A DNA stretch of 16,209 nt from Actinomycetes bacterium (GTDB taxonomy: Bacteria > Actinomycetota > Actinomycetes > Actinomycetales > Demequinaceae): contig JAEYUX010000080.1 in assembly GCA_023432235.1 (NCBI GenBank), forward strand, positions 1-16,209, read 5' to 3'. Position numbers and translations under genes: made by a program. Positions 1 to 7,799 of the stretch are shown here, piece after piece. The notes beneath the pieces were generated by a model. It worked only from the letters and a program-made list of their open reading frames with translations, was not told where the DNA came from and made no database searches. Every line of letters begins with the position of its first letter. The first letter of the stretch is position 1.

Positions 1-260
1 CCCGCCGTCTCAGGGCTGCGCTCGAGCATGTGCGCAAGGAAGGGTGGGCGCTCGTCGACCAGGAGCTCGAGGAGGGCCTGCGCTCACTCGCCGTGCCCGT
101 GCGGGATGCGACGGGGCGCGTGGTCGCGGCTGTGAACGTGTCGGCTCCGGTGCGCCGCGGCGATGTCCGCACTCTCGTGCGCGAACTCCTCCCTCCCGTC
201 ATGCGAGCCGCCAAGGAAATCACGGCCGATCTGCGCCGGGCGGGAACGGTGGTGCGATGA
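1..260 (+). CDS. pcaR: IclR-family regulator, PcaR/PcaU type (3' end only)
   Basis: This is the last ~85 codons of a gene that begins before the window; the open frame runs from base 3 to TGA at 258-260. The visible part is the end of an IclR effector-binding domain: EGWALVDQELEEGLRSLAVP, then a V(A/V)AAVNVS strand and a final helix ending in AAKEITADLRR. This ending is typical of the PcaR/PcaU/PobR branch, which senses protocatechuate-pathway aromatics such as protocatechuate or 3-oxoadipate and controls pca genes. The stop overlaps the pcaF start by 4 nt (ATGA), so the regulator is co-transcribed with the genes it probably controls. Its DNA-binding half and promoter are outside the window, so the exact ligand class (PcaR versus PobR) is inferred. 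The gene name is likely but not certain. Confidence 0.82.
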   Translation, partial: RRLRAALEHVRKEGWALVDQELEEGLRSLAVPVRDATGRVVAAVNVSAPVRRGDVRTLVRELLPPVMRAAKEITADLRRAGTVVR

Positions 261-1438
261 CCACGGCATTCATCTATGACTACGTCCGCACACCTTTCGG
301 TCGCTATGGCGGGGCGCTCGCGGGCGTTCGCCCCGACGACCTCGCGGCACATGTGGTGGGCGAACAGGTGCGCCGCAGCCCTGACCTCGATCCCGCTCTC
401 ATTGATGACGTGATCCTTGGCAATGCGAATGGCGCAGGCGAGGACAATCGCAATGTCGCGCGGATGGCAGCGCTCTTGGCCGGCCTGCCCGTGACCGTGC
501 CCGGCACCACCATCAACCGCCTGTGCGGTTCGAGTCTCGACGCGGCGATTCAGGCATCGCGGGCAATCGAAACTGGCGATGCGGACGTGATCCTCGCGGG
601 CGGTGTCGAGTCGATGAGCCGGGCGCCCTGGGTAGCGCTCAAACCTGAACGGGCCTTCCCGGCACAAGACACCGCACTCGTGTCGACCACGCTCGGTTGG
701 CGGCTCGTCAATCCGCGGATGCGGGACGAGTGGACCGTCAGCCTCGGGGAAGCGACCGAGCGTCTCGCGGAGCGCTACACCGTGTCGCGTGAGCGTCAAG
801 ACGAGTTTGCGGTGAGTAGCCACAGCCGCGCCAAACAGGCCTGGGAATCGGGGCACTACGTCGACCTCGTCACCCCTGTCCCCCACACCGAGCTCGTCAT
901 CGATGAGGCAATCCGCTCGGACACAAGTGTCGAGAAACTCGCCACCCTCACCACGGTGTTCCGCCCCAACGGAACGGTGACCGCAGGTAATGCTTCGCCC
1001 CTCAACGATGGCGCAAGCGCAATGCTCATTGGGTCGGAAAAGGCCTCCGACCTCACCGGACGCGCTCCCATCGCCCGCAGCGTGGCCCGCGCCGCCGTGG
1101 CAAACGATCCCCAGTACTTCGGCTTTGCGCCGGTCGAGGCCGCAAACAAGGCGCTCGAACGCGCATCGCTCACGTGGGCCGACATCAACGCTGTCGAGTT
1201 GAACGAGGCCTTCGCCGCACAAGCCCTTGCCTGTATTGACGCGTGGAAGGTTGACCCCGCAATCGTCAACGCATGGGGCGGCGCGGTCGCCATTGGACAC
1301 CCACTTGGCGCTTCCGGCACGCGGGTGCTCGCCACCGTGGCCGAGAGGCTGCGCGTGAGCGGCGAGCGATGGGGCGTCGCCGCTATTTGCATCGGGGTTG
1401 GGCAAGGCCTCGCCGTTGTCGTGGAGAACGTATCGTGA
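257..1438 (+). CDS. pcaF: 3-oxoadipyl-CoA thiolase
   Basis: Last step of the beta-ketoadipate pathway: 3-oxoadipyl-CoA + CoA gives succinyl-CoA + acetyl-CoA, in the cytoplasm. The 393-aa length is normal for thiolases. The three catalytic residues are in the standard places: nucleophile Cys90 in INRLCGSSLDAA, His348 in AIGHPLGASGTR and Cys378 in CIGVGQG. The NEAFAAQALA motif is also present. I chose ATG 257 (MTTAFIYDYVRTPFG) because it gives a canonical thiolase N-terminus and overlaps the regulator stop by 4 nt; the same frame is open further upstream, but that stretch is a shadow of the regulator. The stop overlaps the pcaI GTG start by 4 nt. The operon context separates it from a generic acetyl-CoA acetyltransferase. 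Confidence 0.96.
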   Translation: MTTAFIYDYVRTPFGRYGGALAGVRPDDLAAHVVGEQVRRSPDLDPALIDDVILGNANGAGEDNRNVARMAALLAGLPVTVPGTTINRLCGSSLDAAIQASRAIETGDADVILAGGVESMSRAPWVALKPERAFPAQDTALVSTTLGWRLVNPRMRDEWTVSLGEATERLAERYTVSRERQDEFAVSSHSRAKQAWESGHYVDLVTPVPHTELVIDEAIRSDTSVEKLATLTTVFRPNGTVTAGNASPLNDGASAMLIGSEKASDLTGRAPIARSVARAAVANDPQYFGFAPVEAANKALERASLTWADINAVELNEAFAAQALACIDAWKVDPAIVNAWGGAVAIGHPLGASGTRVLATVAERLRVSGERWGVAAICIGVGQGLAVVVENVS

Positions 1439-2133
1439 CGACTTTCGTGAAGAGCACTCTGGACGCCATTGGCACTATTGCCGACGGCGCCACCGTCATG
1501 GTGTCCGGCTTCGGTTCCGCGGGCCAGCCCGTTGCCCTCATTGATGCGCTCATCGAGCAGGGCGCCACCGATCTCACGATCGTGAGCAACAACGCCGGCA
1601 ACGGAGATGAGGGCCTCGCGCGGCTCATCCAATTGGGCCGGGTGCGCCGCATGGTGTGTTCGTTCCCCCGCCAGTCGGACTCGTGGCATTTTGACGCCGC
1701 GTATCGCGCTGGCCGTGTGGAACTCGAACTCGTTCCGCAAGGAAACCTCGCCGAGCGGATCCGCGCGGCAGGGGCAGGAATCGGCGCGTTCTATACGCCA
1801 ACAGGCTTTGGCACCCCCCTCGCGGAAGGCAAGGAAACCCGCGAGCTGGACGGCGTCGGCCATGTTCTCGAATACCCGATCCGCGCGGACGTCGCCCTCG
1901 TCAAAGCCCACCGCAGCGACGGCGTCGGCAACCTCACGTACCGCAAGACCGCCCGGAACTTTGGCCCCATCATGGCAACCGCCGCCACGCGCACCGTTGT
2001 CGAGGTGACAGAGATCGTTGGCACTGGTGAGATTGATCCGGAGGCAGTTGTGACGCCATGTATTTACGTGGACACAGTGGTTCAGGTCACCTATCCCCTT
2101 GCCGGGTCGAGCAACGCGGGAGCGGCCGCATGA
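1435..2133 (+). CDS. pcaI: 3-oxoadipate CoA-transferase, subunit A
   Basis: Alpha subunit of succinyl-CoA:3-oxoadipate CoA-transferase, which works with PcaJ to activate 3-oxoadipate using succinyl-CoA. The 232-aa product shows the subunit-A glycine-rich signature near its N-terminus (VMVSGFGSAGQP), followed by LTIVSNNAGNGDEGLA, and near the C-terminus VALVKAHRSDGVGNLTYRKT. The start is GTG 1435, overlapping the pcaF stop as GTGA, with a GGAGA Shine-Dalgarno element about 9 nt upstream. The open frame extends upstream inside pcaF but carries no family sequence there. The stop overlaps pcaJ by 4 nt, fitting stoichiometric production of a heteromeric enzyme. Homologous ScoA/AtoD subunits share the fold, so the substrate assignment rests on the operon. 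Confidence 0.95.
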   Translation: MTTFVKSTLDAIGTIADGATVMVSGFGSAGQPVALIDALIEQGATDLTIVSNNAGNGDEGLARLIQLGRVRRMVCSFPRQSDSWHFDAAYRAGRVELELVPQGNLAERIRAAGAGIGAFYTPTGFGTPLAEGKETRELDGVGHVLEYPIRADVALVKAHRSDGVGNLTYRKTARNFGPIMATAATRTVVEVTEIVGTGEIDPEAVVTPCIYVDTVVQVTYPLAGSSNAGAAA

Positions 2134-2804
2134 CCCCTCTCAACAAGGAACAGCTTGCCGCCCGAGTGGCGCAGGACATCCCCTCTGGCGCCTTCGTCAA
2201 CCTTGGTATCGGGTTGCCGACGCTCGTTTCGGACCACTTGAGCCCCGACTCGGGCGTCACGTTGCATACAGAAAACGGACTGCTCGGAATGGGCCCGGCT
2301 GCGGTGGGCGACGAGATCGACCCTGACCTTGTCAACGCCGGCAAGATTGCCGTCACCGAAATGCCAGGGGCGTCCTACTTCAACCAGGCCGAATCCTTTG
2401 CGATGATGCGCGGCGGACACATCGACGTGTGTGTCCTCGGCGCATTCGAGGTGTCGGCCGAGGGTGACCTCGCGAACTGGTCAACCGGCACTCCCGATGC
2501 GATTCCCGCTGTGGGCGGCGCCATGGACCTCGCAGTGGGAGCCCGCCTCACGTGGGTGATGATGAACCTCTTCACCAAGACGGGCGAGCCCAAGCTCGTT
2601 GCGACGTGCGCACTGCCTCTCACCGGCGTCGGCTGCGTGTCGCGTGTCTATAGCGACGTTGCCGTCTTTGACGTGGGGGGCAAGGACGACGCTGGCGTCC
2701 CGCTTCCTCCACGCGTCCTCGAGACCTTTGGCATCACCTTTGCCGAGCTCCAGGATCGCCTGGGCCTCACTTTGCTCGATCACACGGAAAGCGAAGCATC
2801 ATGA
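2130..2804 (+). CDS. pcaJ: 3-oxoadipate CoA-transferase, subunit B
   Basis: Beta subunit of the 3-oxoadipate CoA-transferase; it carries the catalytic glutamate that forms the enzyme-CoA thioester. The 224-aa product has the family landmarks in order: AFVNLGIGLPTLVSDHL near residues 21-37, the active-site motif TENG with Glu48 (SENG or TENG is typical), GGHIDVCVLGAFEVSAEGDLANW in the middle, and GCVSRVYSDVAVFDV near the C-terminus. The start is ATG 2130, overlapping the pcaI stop by 4 nt, with GGGAG upstream. The next gene, pobA, starts inside its stop codon (ATGA at 2801-2804). Confidence 0.96.
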   Translation: MTPLNKEQLAARVAQDIPSGAFVNLGIGLPTLVSDHLSPDSGVTLHTENGLLGMGPAAVGDEIDPDLVNAGKIAVTEMPGASYFNQAESFAMMRGGHIDVCVLGAFEVSAEGDLANWSTGTPDAIPAVGGAMDLAVGARLTWVMMNLFTKTGEPKLVATCALPLTGVGCVSRVYSDVAVFDVGGKDDAGVPLPPRVLETFGITFAELQDRLGLTLLDHTESEAS

Positions 2805-3985
2805 GCGTTGAGTCGACGTCCGTCATCATCGTGGGCGGCGGGCCCGCCGGACTCTTGCTGTCGCACTTGCTCGAGGGCTCCGGCATTGACCACATCGTCA
2901 TCGAGTCGCGCAGCTACGACGAGATCGCCACCACTCAGCGTGCGGGCATCCTTGAGCAATGCAGCGTTGATGTACTCGTCGAGGCGGGGCTTGACCGCGT
3001 GATTCGCGAAGGTCACCGACACGACGGCATCGATATCCGCTTTGACGGACACATGCACCGCATCGACTTTGAGGCTCTCGTGGGCGATGCCGTCTACCTC
3101 TACCCGCAAACCGAGGTGTTCAAGGACCTCGCCGCAGCCCGGACCGCGGCGGGCGCCGACATTCGCTGGGAGTGCCGCGTGAGCGCCGTGCTCGACGGCG
3201 ACTCCTCCCGGCCTGGCATCCGATACACCGATGCCGATGGGGCAGCGCACGAGATTCGCGGCGACCTCGTGGTGGGTGCTGATGGGTCCCACTCCACGGT
3301 CCGCCAATCGTTTCCCACTGAAGTGCGCCGCACGTGGTCCCACGAGTACCCCTATGCGTGGTTCGGCATCATCGTTGAGGCGCCGCCGTCAGCAGAACTC
3401 CTCGTGTATTCAGCGTCGGAGCGCGGTTTCGCCCTCATCAGTCAGCGCACCGAGACTCATCAGCGCATGTACTTTCAGTGTGACCCGGAGGACAACGCCG
3501 ACAACTGGAGCGATGAGGCCATCTGGGAGGAACTCCAGGCTCGCGTCGCTGGCGCTGACGGCTTCGCCTTGAAGACCGGACCGATCACGGAACGCGCAGT
3601 GCTTCGATTCCGCTCGTCAGTTGTTGACCCGATGCGCCTCGGGCGCGTGGTGCTCGCAGGCGACGCGGCACACACCGTCCCGCCCACAGGGGCAAAGGGC
3701 CTCAACCTCGCGATCGCGGACGTCGTCCTGCTCCACGGGATTCTCGAGGACTGGGTCTCCTCACACGACGACGCACTGCTTGATACGTACGGCAAGCGTT
3801 CCGCCCACCGCGTGTGGCGTGCGCAGAACTACTCAGCCTGGATGAGCCGCATGATGCACAGCACCGTGGATGAGCCCGGGTTTGAACGCCAACGCCGTTT
3901 CGCGGAACTACGCACCATCACAGAATCCGAAGCCGGACGCCGATTCTTGGCCGAGGGCTACACCGGCTGGGGAGGCATCCGATGA
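2801..3985 (+). CDS. pobA: 4-hydroxybenzoate 3-monooxygenase
   Basis: FAD-dependent monooxygenase converting 4-hydroxybenzoate, O2 and NAD(P)H to protocatechuate, the substrate of PcaGH. The 394 aa match the Pseudomonas enzyme in length. The FAD-binding motif GGGPAG is at residues 12-17, the DG motif at 161-162 (GADGSHSTVR), and the second FAD motif GDAAHTVPPTGAKG starts at 288. Substrate-site residues known from P. fluorescens PobA (Tyr201, Ser212, Arg214, Tyr222, Tyr385) all appear here with a constant offset of +2: Tyr203, Ser214, Arg216, Tyr224 and Tyr387. That makes 4-hydroxybenzoate a firm assignment within the flavin hydroxylase family. The gene overlaps pcaJ and pcaH by 4 nt on each side. 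Its place inside the pca operon is less usual than a separate pobA with its own regulator. Confidence 0.97.
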   Translation: MSVESTSVIIVGGGPAGLLLSHLLEGSGIDHIVIESRSYDEIATTQRAGILEQCSVDVLVEAGLDRVIREGHRHDGIDIRFDGHMHRIDFEALVGDAVYLYPQTEVFKDLAAARTAAGADIRWECRVSAVLDGDSSRPGIRYTDADGAAHEIRGDLVVGADGSHSTVRQSFPTEVRRTWSHEYPYAWFGIIVEAPPSAELLVYSASERGFALISQRTETHQRMYFQCDPEDNADNWSDEAIWEELQARVAGADGFALKTGPITERAVLRFRSSVVDPMRLGRVVLAGDAAHTVPPTGAKGLNLAIADVVLLHGILEDWVSSHDDALLDTYGKRSAHRVWRAQNYSAWMSRMMHSTVDEPGFERQRRFAELRTITESEAGRRFLAEGYTGWGGIR

Positions 3986-4806
3986 GCACCGAGCCCACCG
4001 AGCAAACTGTGGATCCCGCATCCGCAGCGCGAGAGACTCAAGCAGAGATCAGCAGCGAGATCGCGAGCGCTCAGGCGGCGTATGACGCAAAGCTCGCCGC
4101 TGGCAACCCACCGCAAGTGGGCCCAAGCCTCGACTTTCCGCCATACCGCTCGTCGCTGTTGCGTCACCCCACCAAGGACCTGCGGCACGCGGACCCGGAA
4201 GGTATCGAGCTCGTCTCCCCCGTCTTTGGCGAACGTGACATCAGCGCCGTCGAGGCGGATCTCACGATTCAGCACGGCGGCGAGCCCATCGGCGAGCGAA
4301 TCGTGGTGCGCGGGCGCATCGTCGATGCGGACGGCCGGCCCGTTCGCCGTCAGCTCGTCGAGATCTGGCAAGCAAACTCCGCGGGGCGATACATCCACAA
4401 GCGCGACCAGCACCCGGCGCCGATCGACCCGAACTTCACCGGTGTCGGCCGCACGCTGACGGACGGCGACGGCTGGTACGAGTTCACCACGATCAAGCCC
4501 GGCCCCTACCCGTGGCGCAACCACCTCAACGCGTGGCGTCCCGCGCACATCCACTTCTCGGTATTCGGCACGGAGTTCACGCAGCGGCTCGTCACCCAGA
4601 TGTACTTCCCCGGTGACCCGCTGTTCCCGCTGGACCCGATCTACCAGTCAATCCCCGATGCTGCCGCCCGCGAGCGGTTGATCGCCCGATACGATCACGA
4701 CATCACCCAGCATGAATGGGCAACGGGTTACCGGTGGGACATTGTGTTGAACGGCTCGCACCGTACGGTGTTCGAGCACGACAGGGAGGACGGCGAACAT
4801 GCCTGA
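3982..4806 (+). CDS. pcaH: protocatechuate 3,4-dioxygenase, beta subunit
   Basis: Catalytic, Fe(III)-binding subunit of the intradiol dioxygenase that opens protocatechuate to 3-carboxy-cis,cis-muconate. The four iron ligands are visible: Tyr137 (AGRYIH), Tyr176 (GPYPWRN), His189 and His191 (WRPAHIHFS). Their spacings of 39, 13 and 2 residues equal those of P. putida PcaH (Tyr408, Tyr447, His460, His462), and Arg186 matches Arg457. At 274 aa the protein has about 29 extra N-terminal residues compared with P. putida, rich in Ala, Glu and Ser and perhaps flexible. ATG 3982 overlaps the pobA stop and has GGAGG about 7 nt upstream, which supports this start. It overlaps pcaG by 8 nt. Confidence 0.97.
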   Translation: MSTEPTEQTVDPASAARETQAEISSEIASAQAAYDAKLAAGNPPQVGPSLDFPPYRSSLLRHPTKDLRHADPEGIELVSPVFGERDISAVEADLTIQHGGEPIGERIVVRGRIVDADGRPVRRQLVEIWQANSAGRYIHKRDQHPAPIDPNFTGVGRTLTDGDGWYEFTTIKPGPYPWRNHLNAWRPAHIHFSVFGTEFTQRLVTQMYFPGDPLFPLDPIYQSIPDAAARERLIARYDHDITQHEWATGYRWDIVLNGSHRTVFEHDREDGEHA

Positions 4807-5371
4807 CACCACTCTCACCCCGTACCCCGGCCAGACGGTTGGGCCGTTCTTCCACTTTGGTCTTGTCTACCCCGACAGCCACCTCTTGGTCCCGCCCGAC
4901 GCTCCTGGCGCCGTCACGCTTCATGGGACGGTAACCGACGGCAACGGGGAGCCGGTGCCGGACGCTCTCATCGAGATTTGGCAGCCCGGCACCGACGGCG
5001 CAGCGCCGGTCGAGCAAGGCCATATCGCTCGCGATGGTTCGTTCAGCGGCTTTGGTCGCGCGGCAACCGACCCCAACGGCCACTACGAATTCACCACCCT
5101 GCTGCCGGGTGCGGCTGACGGCAAGGCGCCGTTCATCGCGGTAGCCGTGTACGCGCGGGGTTTGCTCGACCGGCTCTTTACCCGCGTGTATGTGCCTGGG
5201 GACGGCGTGGAGAACGACGCGTTCATTCAGTCTCTTGAGCCGCACGAGCGTGAATCGCTCATCGCGGTCGCGGAGACGGACACCTCGCTCCGTTTCGATA
5301 TCGCCCTCCAGGGTGACAAGCAGACGACGTTCCTCAGTTTTGACCCCGCCGGGACGAATCGACATGGCTGA
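4799..5371 (+). CDS. pcaG: protocatechuate 3,4-dioxygenase, alpha subunit
   Basis: Structural partner of PcaH in the intradiol ring-cleavage dioxygenase. The 190 aa show the alpha-subunit opening PYPGQTVGPFFHFGL, the shared intradiol-dioxygenase core (VPDALIEIWQPGTDG, then GFGRAATDPNGHYEFTTLLPG) and RLFTRVYVPGD near residues 125-135. The iron-binding Tyr/Tyr/His/His set of PcaH is not conserved here: the region corresponding to RPAHIHFS reads APFIAVAVYARG, as expected for the non-catalytic chain. The start at ATG 4799 lies 8 nt before the pcaH stop and follows GGAGGACGG (SD), so translation is coupled. The stop overlaps pcaB by 8 nt. Confidence 0.96.
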   Translation: MPDTTLTPYPGQTVGPFFHFGLVYPDSHLLVPPDAPGAVTLHGTVTDGNGEPVPDALIEIWQPGTDGAAPVEQGHIARDGSFSGFGRAATDPNGHYEFTTLLPGAADGKAPFIAVAVYARGLLDRLFTRVYVPGDGVENDAFIQSLEPHERESLIAVAETDTSLRFDIALQGDKQTTFLSFDPAGTNRHG

Positions 5372-6551
5372 TGTGGGGTTGCTGACCCCCGGCATCGGCG
5401 ACAACGATCCCGATGACGTCGCCCTGTTGCGCGCGATGGTGCGTGCCGAGGCTGCCTGGGCGCGCGCGCAAGAACACGTGGGAACCGCGCCCCACGGCAC
5501 CGGTGCGGCCTTTGATGAGGCTGCCGCCTCGCTCGTCGGTGACGACGCACAGGCGACCGCCCTTGCGGCATCAATCGCACGTGACTGTGCCCTCACGGGA
5601 AACCCCGTACTCGGCGTTGTCGCCGCGTTGCGCGGCGCTCTCCCCGCCGAGCACCACGGGGCGCTCCACAAGGACCTGACAAGTCAAGACATTCTCGACA
5701 CCGCCCTCGTGTTGATCGTCGCCGATGCTGCGGCAGCGACACACGAGGCCCTCACCTCTGCGGGCCAAGCGCTGACAGCGCTCGTTCGTCAGCACCGCGC
5801 GACTCCCGCCTTGGGGCGGACTCTCGGCCAGGCGGCGCTGCCCACCACGCTTGGAGCGCGGATGGCGGGATGGTTGCAGGCACTTGCCGAGGCACACGCC
5901 CGCCTGCAAAGAGAAGCCGCCGACGCTCCCCTCGCCTTTGGCGGCGCGGCCGGCACTCTCGTGGGCGCAGCGTCGTCTCACCCCGATGCCGAGGCCAAGC
6001 CGTTTGCGCTCGCTGCCGCCTGGGCCGAGTCGCTGGGACTGCGACTCACACCCGGGCCGTGGCATGTCACTCGCTTCCCCGTGCAACGCCTTGCCGGTGC
6101 GTTGGCCGAGGTCTGCGCCGCAGGCGGCAAGATCGCGGCCGATGTGCTCGCCGCCTCCCGCCCCGAGGTGGGCGAACTCCGTGAGCACGGCGAGCCAGGC
6201 AAGGGTGCCTCATCCGCGATGCCGTTTAAGGCAAACCCCGTCCTCTCGATCACGATGCGGCGATGCGCCCTCGCGGCCCCGCACGCTCTCGCGCAGGTGA
6301 CAACCGGCGCGGGCCTCGCCGTTGATGAGCGTCCTGACGGCGCCTGGCATGCCGAATGGACCGCGCTGCGGTCCCTCGCTCGTGACGCTCTCATCAGTGC
6401 TCGAAGTGCGGCCGCTCTGCTCGCCGGGCTCAGCGTTGACGAGGAGGTGATCGCCCGCAATCTCGCCGCCCATACATCGGGCGACTTTGGCGTGGGCCAT
6501 GCGGAACAGATCGTTGACCGCGTGCTCGATACCTATGGATACGGTGCCTGA
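5364..6551 (+). CDS. pcaB: 3-carboxy-cis,cis-muconate cycloisomerase
   Basis: Converts 3-carboxy-cis,cis-muconate to 4-carboxymuconolactone. The 395-aa product belongs to the fumarase/aspartase/argininosuccinate lyase superfamily. It has the conserved loop signature GASSAMPFKANPVLS at residues 281-295 and HKDLTSQDILDTA around 102-114, where Thr106, Ser107 and Gln108 sit at the active-site position of the family. The LGQAALPTTLGARMAGW segment is typical of bacterial PcaB. I chose ATG 5364 because it gives a normal N-terminus and overlaps the pcaG stop by 8 nt; the frame stays open upstream only as a shadow of pcaG. The Ala-rich composition reflects the high GC content. pcaL follows after 3 nt. 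Confidence 0.95.
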   Translation: MADVGLLTPGIGDNDPDDVALLRAMVRAEAAWARAQEHVGTAPHGTGAAFDEAAASLVGDDAQATALAASIARDCALTGNPVLGVVAALRGALPAEHHGALHKDLTSQDILDTALVLIVADAAAATHEALTSAGQALTALVRQHRATPALGRTLGQAALPTTLGARMAGWLQALAEAHARLQREAADAPLAFGGAAGTLVGAASSHPDAEAKPFALAAAWAESLGLRLTPGPWHVTRFPVQRLAGALAEVCAAGGKIAADVLAASRPEVGELREHGEPGKGASSAMPFKANPVLSITMRRCALAAPHALAQVTTGAGLAVDERPDGAWHAEWTALRSLARDALISARSAAALLAGLSVDEEVIARNLAAHTSGDFGVGHAEQIVDRVLDTYGYGA

Positions 6552-6554
6552 CTC

Positions 6555-7760
6555 ATGACCACTTCGCTCAGCGTCACGGGTGTGAACTTCGCCGTGAGGG
6601 ATGCCTCGCGGCCGCTCATTGTGCTGGGGCCATCGCTTGGAACGTCGGTCACTGCGTTGTGGGAGGACGTGGTGCCGCTGCTGACCCCCATTGCCGATGT
6701 GCTCGGTTGGGACTTGCCCGGCCACGGCACGTCGCCTGCACTCGATGGGCCACTGGAGGGCCTCACCATCGAGCAACTTGCTGCGGACGTCGCCCAACTT
6801 GCCGCGCGAGCACAAGAGGCACGCGGAGCGGCGGGCCAGCCGTACTGGTTTGCAGGGGTGTCGGTTGGCGGGGCCGTGAGCTTGCAGGTTCTTCTCGACG
6901 CGCCCGACGCTGTAGCCGGGGCCGCGCTCTTGTGCACCGGGGCAAAGATCAGCACTCCAGAGGCATGGCATGAGCGCGCGGACCTCGTCGAGAAGGCGGG
7001 CACCCCCACGCAGGTTTCGGGCTCTGCCTCGCGGTGGTTCGCCACTGGTTTCCTCGAGAAGCAGCCTGCCGTGGGCACTCGGTTGCTTGCGTCACTCCAG
7101 ACTGCCGACCGCTTTGGGTACGCCGCGGTGTGCCGCGCGCTTGCCACCTTTGACGTTCGTGAACGCTTGGGTGACGTGACAGCCCCCGTGCTGGCGATCG
7201 CTGGCGCTGAGGACACTGCAACGCGCCTCGACCTGCTCGCCGCCCTTGCCGCTGGCGTGCCGAATGGTCGCCTCCACGTGCTACCCGGAGTCGCACATCT
7301 TGCGCCCGCCGAGGCGCCCGTGGACGTCGCCGAACTCATTGTCGAACATGTGCAAGGCAACTCCCCCGGTGCTGGACCGCGTCAACAGCGCCTCGCGGGT
7401 GCGATTCCCACGCGTCGCGCAGTGCTCGGCGATGAGCACGTGAGCCGCGCGCAGTCGCGCACGTCGGAGTTCTCAGCTGACTTCCAGGACCTCATCACTC
7501 GCTATGCCTGGGGTGAGATTTGGGGCAGGCCCGGGCTTGATCGCCGCTCCCGCTCGATTGCCGTTCTCACCGCCCTCATCGCTGGCGGTCACTGGGAGGA
7601 GTTCCCCATGCACGTGCGCGCGGCCGTGCGTAATGGCCTCACGCGCGCCGAAATCCGTGAGGTGCTTCTCCAGAGCGCGATCTATTGCTCGGTGCCGAGC
7701 GCCAACCGCGCTTTCGCGATTGCCCAGGACGTTCTCAAGGAACTCGACGAGCAGAACTGA
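6555..7760 (+). CDS. pcaL: 3-oxoadipate enol-lactonase / 4-carboxymuconolactone decarboxylase fusion
   Basis: Bifunctional protein joining PcaD and PcaC. Residues ~1-268 form an alpha/beta-hydrolase (enol-lactonase, giving 3-oxoadipate) with nucleophile Ser103 in GVSVGG, acid Asp220 in AGAED and His248 in GVAHLAP. Residues ~276-400 form a carboxymuconolactone decarboxylase domain (RRAVLGDEHVSRA, then ITRYAWGEIWGRPGLDRRSR, then GHWEEFPMHVRAAVRNG), which removes CO2 from 4-carboxymuconolactone. A short Pro/Gly linker (NSPGAGPRQ) lies between. The decarboxylase acts first in the pathway although it is C-terminal. Such PcaL fusions are known from Rhodococcus and Streptomyces. The start at ATG 6555 is 3 nt after the pcaB stop. 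It is the last gene of the operon and converges on gltX 39 nt away. Confidence 0.95.
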   Translation: MTTSLSVTGVNFAVRDASRPLIVLGPSLGTSVTALWEDVVPLLTPIADVLGWDLPGHGTSPALDGPLEGLTIEQLAADVAQLAARAQEARGAAGQPYWFAGVSVGGAVSLQVLLDAPDAVAGAALLCTGAKISTPEAWHERADLVEKAGTPTQVSGSASRWFATGFLEKQPAVGTRLLASLQTADRFGYAAVCRALATFDVRERLGDVTAPVLAIAGAEDTATRLDLLAALAAGVPNGRLHVLPGVAHLAPAEAPVDVAELIVEHVQGNSPGAGPRQQRLAGAIPTRRAVLGDEHVSRAQSRTSEFSADFQDLITRYAWGEIWGRPGLDRRSRSIAVLTALIAGGHWEEFPMHVRAAVRNGLTRAEIREVLLQSAIYCSVPSANRAFAIAQDVLKELDEQN

Positions 7761-7799
7761 ACGTCGGCGCCCACGGACGTGGAGCGTCGGCGGCAGGAA

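Noticed and set aside
44..256. N-terminal extension of pcaF in the same open frame upstream of ATG 257
   Set aside because: The extension is an out-of-frame reading of the IclR regulator with no thiolase character; ATG 257 gives the standard thiolase N-terminus and catalytic numbering.
856..1911. Long minus-strand open frame (351 codons) across pcaF/pcaI
   Set aside because: It lies opposite two well-supported genes, has no recognisable motif and crosses their boundary; it is a GC-bias shadow.
4703..5671. Long minus-strand open frame (322 codons) across pcaH/pcaG/pcaB
   Set aside because: Low-complexity Arg/Ala/Ser-rich translation opposite three recognised genes; a shadow.
5689..5699. Operator-like CAAGTCAAGA sequence inside pcaB
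   Set aside because: It does not reproduce the TGTCAAG-N4-CTTG(A/T)CA arrangement and lies in coding sequence; chance similarity.
7761..7799. Possible bidirectional terminator between convergent pcaL and gltX
   Set aside because: Only weak competing pairings (CCAC/GTGG of 4 bp, ACGTC/GACGT of 5 bp) and no T-run; not enough to call.
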